A DNA stretch of 55,000 nt from positions 17,501 through 72,500 of the forward strand of contig CAJNDS010000477.1 in assembly GCA_905221605.1 (NCBI GenBank). The letters are read 5' to 3'. Within the stretch, counting starts at the first letter, position 1. The number at the start of each line of letters is the position of its first letter. Below are positions 1-7,245 of the stretch, one piece after another. The notes beneath the pieces are model-generated. The model worked only from the letters and a program-made list of their open reading frames with translations, made no database searches and was not told the origin of the DNA. The position numbers and the translations under genes were made by a program. Source of the DNA: Symbiodinium natans. Taxonomy: Eukaryota; Sar; Dinophyceae; Suessiales; Symbiodiniaceae.

Positions 1-207
1 AGAGCACCCTCGACAAGAGGGGCCACAGGCAGGGCGGAGAAGAAAAGTGCGGGGAATGCAAAACGGGCAGGCTTCCAACCTGCCGCGGCCTTTCGCCCGC
101 AGTCACGCAAAAGAAAGTGCAAAAGGTTGGCGAAGCAACGTGCCGTGTTGCGACGCCCGCTCTGATAGTGCGTGGATACATACCACGCCGCGCCAACTGG
201 CCGCAGC

Positions 208-1017
208 CTACTCGATACCCTGTGGAGCAGTGTTGGGGGCACGAGCGGCGTTGCCAGCAACGTTGGAGCTACTGGCTCGCTCCAACTGAGGGCGCTTCGC
301 AACCGCCTCATCGAGGGAGAATGCCTCAGCCGACACCCTCTGGAAATCCTCGACGTAGGACTGCGCGACAGGGTGCGTCTTGGGGACCTCAAGCTTAAGC
401 CCTGCCTCCGCATTGGCTTTGCTGCTTGTGGTAAAATTGAGGCTCCCAATCAGCACCACCGCGCCATCAGGCCGCAGTAGGCAAAGGGCCTTGGCATGGT
501 GCAGCCCTTGAATCCCGGTGCCCACCTTAGCCCCGCGGCCGTCGCGAGCGTAGGCGTCGCGCAAGGATGTGCCGCAACCCACCTTCACCTCGGCACCTGC
601 GGCCGCCAAGCGTTTCAACGCTTGCCACTGAAGCTTGGTGCGGTGGCATTGTCCCATGTCGGCGACAATCCGAACGCTTGCGCCCTTGCCAAGCGACGCT
701 TCGATTGCCTCGATGCAGGATGGGCAATCTAAGCTGTAAGCCCGGATGTAGATCACATCCTCTGCTGCTCCAGACCCAAGCAGCGTTTGGGCGGCCTGAA
801 TGTATGGCCCGCCCGCAAGGAATTCCGCTTCTTTGATTGGAGAACTCCTAGCGGGGGCTGGGCCCTTGTTCCTCCGGCTGGGTGTACGCGCCACAGTGGC
901 CGTGGCGGCACGTTGCACGGAGCCGGACTGTGCGTGGGCTGCGCTCGCTCCATTTGCTGGGGCCGCGGCCAGGTCACGACCCGCGAGCCCCTGAAAGCAG
1001 GAGAGCCCGCCCCCCAC
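208..1017 (-). CDS. Phospholipase-D-like (single HKD) domain
   Basis: The frame has 269 codons, GTG at its 5' end, and overlaps the preceding frame by 44 bases. A possible 49-base intron (991-1039) would join the two in phase. The conserved part has the PLD-nuclease layout: EAEFLAGGPYIQAAQTLL, a beta strand with VIYIRAYSL, ASVRIVADMG, then HHAKALCLLRPDGAVVLIGS followed by LNFTTSSKANAE (about 515-425). H, K and D of the HKD motif and the following G-S-x-N are present. Single-HKD members act as dimers; known ones are nucleases (Nuc, Zucchini/PLD6) or lipases. No signal peptide is visible. Next to RT and a 2'-phosphotransferase, a nucleic-acid substrate is an attractive but unproven reading. Confidence 0.7.
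   Translation of the reverse strand: MGGGLSCFQGLAGRDLAAAPANGASAAHAQSGSVQRAATATVARTPSRRNKGPAPARSSPIKEAEFLAGGPYIQAAQTLLGSGAAEDVIYIRAYSLDCPSCIEAIEASLGKGASVRIVADMGQCHRTKLQWQALKRLAAAGAEVKVGCGTSLRDAYARDGRGAKVGTGIQGLHHAKALCLLRPDGAVVLIGSLNFTTSSKANAEAGLKLEVPKTHPVAQSYVEDFQRVSAEAFSLDEAVAKRPQLERASSSNVAGNAARAPNTAPQGIE
965..984 (-). repeat. Copy of dispersed 20-base GC motif
   Basis: GCGGCCAGGTCACGACCCGC on the plus strand. Related copies are at 4043-4062, 5008-5027, 5071-5090, 5146-5165, 10788-10807, 14697-14716 and 15752-15771, with a looser one at 12423-12444. All are in the same orientation within the retroelement. Confidence 0.6.
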
Positions 1018-3049
1018 TGTCCCCCAAACCCAACACCACCTTACCCTTAGCTAGGGCATCGGAGGCGGTACTCCGAATGGAGTCTGTGAGCGCAGGACCC
1101 GCGCCTCGCTGGGCCGCGTGCAAAAACCCTAAGGAACGAGCGGCGTCCATTGCGGCATCGCAATGCCCGCAACGTCCTTCTGCCAGGTAAGCACGACAGC
1201 CACAGGCAGCTGTCTCCTCCTTGAGGTGCACCCAAACCTCATGGGACACCCCTTTTTTGGAGCTCGCGACCTCAAACGTCGCTTCGGAGCCCAGGAGCTG
1301 AGACAGTCGCGCCTCAGGGGCCGCGGTGTTGCCATGTCGCAAATGCGCAATGCGATTGGCAACGGCACGACTCACGTACCACAGAACAGCACCGCACAAG
1401 ATCACTACCACGAGAGTGATGGCTGTTCCGGCGACCCACACGGTCCGCCTGGCCCCATGGCCGATTTCCTCGACAACGTCGGCCGAAACCGTTGCAACCG
1501 CGTGCATGGAGTCCTCGACAACATGCACAACCCCGCGGTGCAACTGCAAGGCAATCGGCGCCGACGCTGCAGCCGCCAGGCCCCACCAGCCGTTGATGTT
1601 CCCGTTGAGGGCGTGCATCAATCGATTGATGAGCCCGCGACCCAGGAAAAAGGGGGTCCGCGGCGGAAGCGGAACACTCGGCGGCGGCCGGGCCGACCCG
1701 CACGGGAAAGCTGGGACCCAGCTTGTGCTTGGGCGGGGCTGGAACGCGGCAATTATGCCCGCGGCGTAAACGCCCCAGGCGTACTTGCCCCTCCCCTTGG
1801 GCTTGCCCTTGGCGTCGGACTTGCCTCTGCCCTTCGGCTTGCCCTGGCCCTTGCCACGGGCGTCTGCCCAAGCACCCCAAGGGTCGCGGCCCTTGCCGTG
1901 CGTCGCCTCCTCGCGACGTCTCTTGCCGCCCCTCTTCTTGTGTTTGCTTCTAAGAAGAGGCTGGATCGTTTCCTGATCCATCGCGCGATTGGCCAGAAGG
2001 ATCTCGTACTCCAGCTCATCCTGGCTGCTCTCGGAGCCCGAGTCCCTCTGTTCGCCGCGCCGCGGATCCGGGATCCCGCGGGACACGACCTCTGCCAAGC
2101 GGAGGGGTGTGCTGCACCTAAAGCACAGCTGCCTGAATGAAAGGTTCCATTCATAGCAGTTAGGGCACTGCCACCCTGCTATGCGGAGCGCCTCGCTGAT
2201 GTGATCATCGCGCTCCGCCTTCTCCGCCTGGCGCCGCTCCCGCTTCTTGGCGCGCTCGGCCGCCTGCGCCTCCTCGGCCGCCTGGAGGGCTTCGGCGAGT
2301 TCCTCATCGCTGAGAAGCCTCGCGGCATCTGCCCGCGCTTGTTGGTCTTCAAGTTCGGCAGAAAACCTCCGCCGCCATTGCTCCGGCGCGGTTTGGGGAT
2401 CCACCTCCCACCACCCGATGTCGATCCCATTGATCCATCGGCCGTCGCACGGGGCGCCCGCGTTCGGGCCGCCCGCGTGCGTGGTGAGGCACTGGTCCTC
2501 GGTAACCGGGTTGATGGCTTCGCAGAAGAAGCACCGCCAGCTGCCGTAGGGGTAAAAGCGGCCTTCGACGTAGGCTCGGTTGGCTGGGAGGGCGACCTCG
2601 TCCGCCTCATCCGCGGTGGCAGCCTCCATCTCAACCGAGACCTCCTCGTCCTTGACGACCTCAGCCTCCTCCTCCTGCTCCTCCTTGACCAGGGGCTCTT
2701 CCTCCTCCCGGCCAACTTTGAGGTGGGACTCAGTGCGAACCTCGGCGCGCATCAAAATGACGTCAAGGCTATCCGCGGCTGGGTCGCCCGCGAAGAAGGA
2801 GTCGATCTCCTTGGCATGGAGATCGTCAAGAGGCGTCACCAGGTCCGGCGAGTAATCTCGCTTGGAGCGACGCTCGGCCAGGCGTCGCTGGACGTCGCCC
2901 TTCGGCGGCCCGAGGGCCCGCCCGCGCGGAGCGGCCTTCCGCGGAGGCTCGGGCTCGGCCTCCTCCGTGGGCTCGCTCTTGGGCGTGGACCCTCCATCGC
3001 TTCCCTCTGGAGCACCAGGGGGTCCAGCTCGGGGTCGTCGCGAAGCCAC
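974..3049 (-). CDS. RanBP2-type zinc finger / membrane / SWIM-like protein segment
   Basis: The open frame has 691 codons with a GTG at its 5' end and no ATG before the upstream TAG (3062-3064), so it probably continues the preceding frame after a -1 shift or an intron. The N-terminus is acidic and proline-rich. Two RanBP2-like fingers follow: a variant WRCFFCEAIN ... C (about 2555-2475) and a canonical WQCPNCYEWNLSFRQLCFRC (about 2180-2105). Between them is a long Ala/Glu/Arg coiled-coil stretch. A Lys/Gly/Arg-rich patch (about 1900-1790) precedes one strong membrane segment (VWVAGTAITLVVVILC, about 1440-1390). Near the C-terminus CGCRAYLAEGRCGH fits the SWIM pattern CxC-x6-CxH (about 1200-1155). 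RanBP2 and SWIM modules usually bind RNA, DNA or protein. The overall function is unknown. Confidence 0.6.
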   Translation of the reverse strand: MASRRPRAGPPGAPEGSDGGSTPKSEPTEEAEPEPPRKAAPRGRALGPPKGDVQRRLAERRSKRDYSPDLVTPLDDLHAKEIDSFFAGDPAADSLDVILMRAEVRTESHLKVGREEEEPLVKEEQEEEAEVVKDEEVSVEMEAATADEADEVALPANRAYVEGRFYPYGSWRCFFCEAINPVTEDQCLTTHAGGPNAGAPCDGRWINGIDIGWWEVDPQTAPEQWRRRFSAELEDQQARADAARLLSDEELAEALQAAEEAQAAERAKKRERRQAEKAERDDHISEALRIAGWQCPNCYEWNLSFRQLCFRCSTPLRLAEVVSRGIPDPRRGEQRDSGSESSQDELEYEILLANRAMDQETIQPLLRSKHKKRGGKRRREEATHGKGRDPWGAWADARGKGQGKPKGRGKSDAKGKPKGRGKYAWGVYAAGIIAAFQPRPSTSWVPAFPCGSARPPPSVPLPPRTPFFLGRGLINRLMHALNGNINGWWGLAAAASAPIALQLHRGVVHVVEDSMHAVATVSADVVEEIGHGARRTVWVAGTAITLVVVILCGAVLWYVSRAVANRIAHLRHGNTAAPEARLSQLLGSEATFEVASSKKGVSHEVWVHLKEETAACGCRAYLAEGRCGHCDAAMDAARSLGFLHAAQRGAGPALTDSIRSTASDALAKGKVVLGLGDSGGRALLLSGARGS
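991..1039 (-). other. Possible 49-base intron joining the SWIM and PLD frames
   Basis: On the minus strand, AAG|GTGGTG at 1039 and CTGCTTTCAG|GGG ending at 991 give a GT-AG intron of 49 bases with a pyrimidine-rich 3' end. Its removal joins the two overlapping frames in phase (49 is 1 mod 3, the shift needed). A simple indel would explain the frame change equally well. Confidence 0.35.
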
Positions 3050-4941
3050 CCCGGCGGATGGCTACCACCATAGATGTGGTGCGATCCATCCTCAAGCTGG
3101 ATTCGGTCCCCTCGCCTCAGGACCCCTCGCCTCAGGAGCGGGACTCTCGAGTGATCGTACCCGTTGGCTTTGTGGTACCTAATCACTCGGAGCATGGGCA
3201 CCTCCCCATACCCACCGTCCTTTCCTCGGCGGAACAGCCGTCCCCGCCAGTCCTGACGAAAAGGGTCAAGAGGTGCGGAGGGGCTGATCCCCAGGTTGGG
3301 CGGAAGAGAGGCGCCATGGCAGGCCGCCTGATGCAAGTGGTACTGCACCAGCGACTCAAAGGCTAGCCCGCATCCCGGAGCCGAACATCCGTAGTGGCCG
3401 TCAGCGTTGGGGCGAGGCTCCTCTGAGGCTGAGGCGGACTGGGCCCCGCCTCCCGAAGGCCTGGCGGAAGTGCTCGACCCCGCAGCCCCGGGGGCGTCCT
3501 GACCATCGTCAGACACCTCTTCCCCGTCGGCGCCTTCCCCGGCCGCCCGACTCTCTCCCTCTCGGCGCAGCGTTTTGAGGGACTCCTCACGCTTGGTGAT
3601 CTTCTCCAGCTTCACCATCGCAGTTCCCGCAACCTCCAGTATTCTCGACTGGAGCTTCTGCGCTCTAAGGAGAGCTTCGGACCGCGCGAGGTATTCCTTC
3701 GCGCTGGTGACCACAGACTGGCCGAGCACGAGGACTCCTTCCTCTGTGCTCTCGGCCCTGGCCCCACTTGCGGGCTCCTCGTCCTCCTTCACTTTGACCG
3801 CGGCTGGAGGCGCCCGCGTGTCGGGAAGATCCGAGCTGGAACTATCTTCCTCGACACCTTCAGCTTCTTGGGCTGCCTCTTCCTCGAGCGAGTCCTCGGG
3901 CTCGAGGACATTGGGGCCCGGGACGTTGCGCCTAGGGTACACCTTGGGCTTCGCTGGCACGATCGAAGTCCTAGGAGTCCCTGAGGGACGCCCTTTGGCC
4001 TTAGGCGCGGCCTTAGGAGGGGTAACAGGTTGGGCGGCCCCCGCGGCCATGACACGACCCGCAGGGGCCAGCACAACCGTCGAGGAGCTCGCCGCGCCAC
4101 TGCTGGCCGCAGCAGCTTGGGACGCTTGGACCGTGCCCAGTTTCGGTCCTCGCCCCAACGGCGGGTTGGGGCCCGCACTGGAGTCGCCTAAACTCTTTAG
4201 GTCGACACGCAGGACCAACCTATCCACTTCCAACTCAGCTATCAAGTCTGAGTAGACAGGCGAGCCCCTGGGGAGTGCCCAGATGCGGGAAATGCCGGTG
4301 GCCCTAATCTGGCCAGTGAGGGCCACCCCATCCGCTCCTGCATAGATGGGCACTCCGGCGTCCCGCAGGACCGCCAGTCGGACCTCGACTATGCAAGTCG
4401 ATCCGCGGCGGAACCCGCGCCTTCCGTCCTCCCACTGCGTGGGGCAGTGTCCTAGGACGTAGTGCACCCCGAGGCGGCCTCCCGGCCCGCCGCCGGGGAT
4501 CAGGCCGTTCTGCAACAGGCTTGGCACGACATGCAGGTCCGTGCCGTGCCACATGGCCGGGCCATACTGACGGATGAGGTCGTCGATGGCCGTCTCACTT
4601 AGGCCCTCCATCATGAACCCCATCGGATGGCCGCAATCGGCAGAGTGGCCTTGGAAGGCACGAAGGAAACCAGCGTGCGAGGTGTCCAACCTCGGTTTCC
4701 GCTGGCTGGCGTCGTGCGCGACCGCCTGGTTGTACTGGTTGATGGTGATCCCGAGTTGTTCGATCAACTCATCAACCGGGTAGAGGCCGCCCGGACCGAA
4801 CCGGCCTCTGCAGCCACCTTCGCCGTGCCGCATGCATCGGACTAGCAGGCGCTGCACGTCGTCTATCGTGGGCGGGCCCTTCCGGCCCTTAGGGCCTGGG
4901 CTCTTGCTCTTGCCCCTGCCCTTCGACCCTCCTCCACCCAT
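2836..4941 (-). CDS. Tpt1/KptA-like RNA 2'-phosphotransferase domain with C2H2 finger
   Basis: I place the start at the ATG at 4941, which follows a repeated leader and begins MGGGGSKGRGKSKS; the frame itself is open further upstream. Residues about 33-225 match the Tpt1/KptA fold in order: CMRHGEGG (about 4840-4820), LRAFQGHS (about 4672-4646; family form RANQGHS), WHGTDLHVVP (about 4556-4530), RLGVHYVLGH (about 4478-4445), then DGVALTG (about 4335-4310). The Arg-His-Arg-Arg positions of the family all seem present. Known members use NAD+ to remove a 2'-phosphate from spliced RNA. A long acidic Ser/Pro linker follows, with a Lys/Glu/Leu helical stretch (about 3720-3580) and a C2H2 finger (CSAPGCGLAFESL ... 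HLHQAACH, about 3400-3330). The 3' part overlaps the next frame by about 210 bases, so the end is uncertain. Confidence 0.72.
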   Translation of the reverse strand: MGGGGSKGRGKSKSPGPKGRKGPPTIDDVQRLLVRCMRHGEGGCRGRFGPGGLYPVDELIEQLGITINQYNQAVAHDASQRKPRLDTSHAGFLRAFQGHSADCGHPMGFMMEGLSETAIDDLIRQYGPAMWHGTDLHVVPSLLQNGLIPGGGPGGRLGVHYVLGHCPTQWEDGRRGFRRGSTCIVEVRLAVLRDAGVPIYAGADGVALTGQIRATGISRIWALPRGSPVYSDLIAELEVDRLVLRVDLKSLGDSSAGPNPPLGRGPKLGTVQASQAAAASSGAASSSTVVLAPAGRVMAAGAAQPVTPPKAAPKAKGRPSGTPRTSIVPAKPKVYPRRNVPGPNVLEPEDSLEEEAAQEAEGVEEDSSSSDLPDTRAPPAAVKVKEDEEPASGARAESTEEGVLVLGQSVVTSAKEYLARSEALLRAQKLQSRILEVAGTAMVKLEKITKREESLKTLRREGESRAAGEGADGEEVSDDGQDAPGAAGSSTSARPSGGGAQSASASEEPRPNADGHYGCSAPGCGLAFESLVQYHLHQAACHGASLPPNLGISPSAPLDPFRQDWRGRLFRRGKDGGYGEVPMLRVIRYHKANGYDHSRVPLLRRGVLRRGDRIQLEDGSHHIYGGSHPPGWLRDDPELDPLVLQREAMEGPRPRASPRRRPSPSLRGRPLRAGGPSGRRRATSSDAWPSVAPSEITRRTW

Positions 4942-5895
4942 CGCGGCACTGAGGCCCGCGGCTTTGCAGGACCTCCGATGGGCGAGGGAAACCTGACGCG
5001 CCCTTGAGCGGCCAGGACACGGCCCGCTGCAAGGGGCCGGTGTGCAGTAGTGGTAGGCAGCCGCTCCCGCGCGGCCAGGGCACGGCCCGCAGCGGGGCCT
5101 TGTGGTTGACCACGAAGGTCCGGGCGACCGATCGGTCGCTCCCGCGCGGTCTGGTCGCGACCCGCAGCGGGGCGCAGTGCACAGGCACGAACGCGGGGAG
5201 GGACTACCTACCCTAGGCTCTACAACACACTTGAACCGCTGCGGCGGGGGTTTGGGGAGTTTCCTTAAGGTCTGGGCTTTAAGGCTTCTACGGCTTCTGC
5301 TTCGACCTTGGACCGAACCTCTAGGCCTGCTTCCTAAACACTGGCTGCGGGACAAACGAACGAAGCTGCACGCGACGAACGACGAAAAATCCTTCTGCCC
5401 GCAGACCGGCGACCTGGGAAACGGCCCGCCCCAAAAACACCCGCCCTGAACACAGAAACACCCGAACAGCCCCAACATCCTGAGCATCAGAACGCGCGTG
5501 GGGTGATTCTGGTCCGAGCGCGCCGCGTCATGGTTCGCGCGCTTGGAGTTGTGCGCACCGCGAACGCCTAAGGCTTCAAGAGCAGACGACGCGCTCTGCG
5601 GAGCCGCGACTGCCCCCTTGGCGCACGCTTCGCGCACCGCCCCCTCGGCTTGGGCATCAGTGAAAAACTGCCCATCAATGACCCTACCCGTCCTAACAGT
5701 AAGATCATCCACGTAGGCTATCCACTCCTTAGTATACTTAAGGCGCCTACCTCTGCCGGGGGCATAGGCCCTATCAACCACAAAGTTGAAATCATCTGGG
5801 CCGTTGATCGGGCCAAAGGTGAGGCCGACAGGGAGATACTTCCCTGATCTTGCCACAATGGCCAACACCTCGCGAGCACGCTTGGTGTTCCTAAT
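4942..5895 (-). pseudogene. RT palm continuation (motifs B and C) followed by readthrough leader sequence
   Basis: This frame directly follows the amber codon at 5896-5898 and is in phase with the RT N-half. It carries motif B-like LPVGLTFGPINGPDDF (about 5835-5785) and catalytic motif C, YVDDL (about 5717-5703). After about residue 95 the RT similarity ends. The frame stays open but becomes Arg/Pro/Cys-rich across 5450-4950, over a GC-rich tandem repeat; I interpret that stretch as leader or spacer DNA, not protein. The thumb and connection that should follow YVDD are encoded upstream, in the gag-protease ORF. No ATG starts this segment, so it needs readthrough, splicing or an upstream start to be made. 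Confidence 0.75.
5008..5165 (-). repeat. Three-copy GC-rich leader repeat before the 2'-phosphotransferase ATG
   Basis: Copies of a motif close to GCGGCCAGGNCACGGCCCGC (plus strand) start at 5008, 5071 and 5146, spaced 63 and 75 bases. Flanking sequence (CCGCTCCCGC before, AGCGGGG after) is also shared between the second and third copies. The array ends about 70 bases before the ATG at 4941. Confidence 0.7.
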
Positions 5896-7245
5896 CTAAT
5901 TAAACCCACTAACCGCATCCACGAAGGTATACCAAACCGAACCTACTGCGGCGGCGAGCACATCGCTGCCCCGCCGGCAATAGTACGTGGAGCGCTTAAT
6001 TCGGGCATTTACACGGCGGTAGTCAACCACCAAGCGTCGCTTCCTATGCCGCTTGTAGCTGGGCATTTCCTTGGTCGGAAACGGCGCAGATCCCCAAGCC
6101 GAGCTGCCGCGGATCAACTGACCCCGCTTGCATTCCTCTTCAAGCTTGTCGTCGACCCATTGCGCGGACTCGCCCCTCAGACTGTGAGGCTGGGACGAGA
6201 CCGGCGGCCCGGTGGGGATGCAGTCATGGGCGAACTTCCTGACCGTGGTCCTGGTGGTGTCCTCCACCCAGAACCCAGCGGCCTTTCGCCGTATGACCTC
6301 CCTGACGGCTGCGATATCAGCATCGGTCAGCCCGGGTCTGGTTGGTCCAGGCTCGATCTTCAAACCCGACCATACGAGGTCTCTAAAGGCCTCGGTGCGC
6401 CAAGGATCCTCCGCGACCTTCTCGCCCGCAAGAGCATAGACCTCAAGGTCAGCCCGGACGGAATCCCAGTCCTTGGCGTCCGCCTTGGTCCACCAAAACG
6501 CTTCCTTCTCCGCGGCATACTTATCCACCTCCTTATCCAGCTCCGCACGCTCTGCTGGCGTGAGGTCCTCACCCGACCGCACGTCCGGGAGGGGAACGAC
6601 TGGAGAGGGCTGTGGCGCAGCCGCGGTGCTATCTGCACCCGCAGTGGCTGGAAAGCTTTCAACCGCAGCGGTGCACAGCTCTTCTGCGCCCCTCAGACCA
6701 AGGTCCTGGAGCGAGGCGCAGAAAGCCGCCCCTATGAGGTTGTAGTCGGATTGCGCGCGCTCAACGTGCTTGTGCTGCACTGCGCCTAGCGCATCCGGCC
6801 TACTACACCTCAAACCTACCGATTCTAAGCTGAAATCGGCGAGCCACAGGGCCCCGCTCTCAACGAGGTTACCGCGGCCACTGGCCCGCGCGAACTGGCA
6901 CATGTCAGCCCGCACGAAAGCCCAAGGCCAGCGTGGCTCTGCGAGCGTCCCAAACAAGGCGCCCCACTCCTCTAGCCGCCAAGGTTCCCACTCGCCTTTT
7001 TGCGCCTGCAAACGCAGCGCGACGTGGGCGCCCGCGCGCGTGCGTTCCTGCGCACACCGGACGACTAGCTGGAGGAAAGCCCGGGGCACATTCTTGCCCT
7101 CAAGCCCAATCACGAGCACCTTCGGCTCTGTCCGCAGAACAGCGCCGCTAATGGCCTCTAAGTGCTCTCCTGCGGCCAGATCCCAGGTGATCCCGTAGGC
7201 CTGCTTGCCTTGCACAAACCACCAAGGAAATACTGCCGGAACCAA
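5896..7245 (-). pseudogene. RT N-terminal half (fingers, palm motif A) after a methyltransferase-like remnant; ends at amber codon
   Basis: This 449-codon frame has no ATG at its 5' end (first codon TTG) and overlaps the integrase ORF by 88 bases in another frame, so it reads as a frameshifted or spliced continuation. Residues 1-170 (WDLAAGEHLEAI ... VIGLEG ... WAFVRADMCQFA) resemble a cytosine-methyltransferase-like fold without a PPC catalytic loop; this is inference. The last 120 residues are Ty3-type RT: GQLIRGSSAWGSAPFP (about 6115-6070), RRLVVDYRRVNARI (about 6040-6000) and motif A FVDAVSGF (about 5925-5900). The frame stops at TAG (5896-5898), where Ty3 RTs usually carry Gln. The same frame continues with the rest of the palm. 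Confidence 0.75.

Noticed and set aside
1-207. Search for a 3' LTR matching the region at 15.75-16.15 kb
   Set aside because: No shared stretch was visible by eye. The 3' end of the element may lie outside the window.
1163-4255. Plus-strand frames of 150-325 codons opposite the retroelement (1163-2140, 2201-3073, 3575-4255)
   Set aside because: Antisense shadows of GC-rich coding sequence. The minus strand carries recognisable domains in each case.
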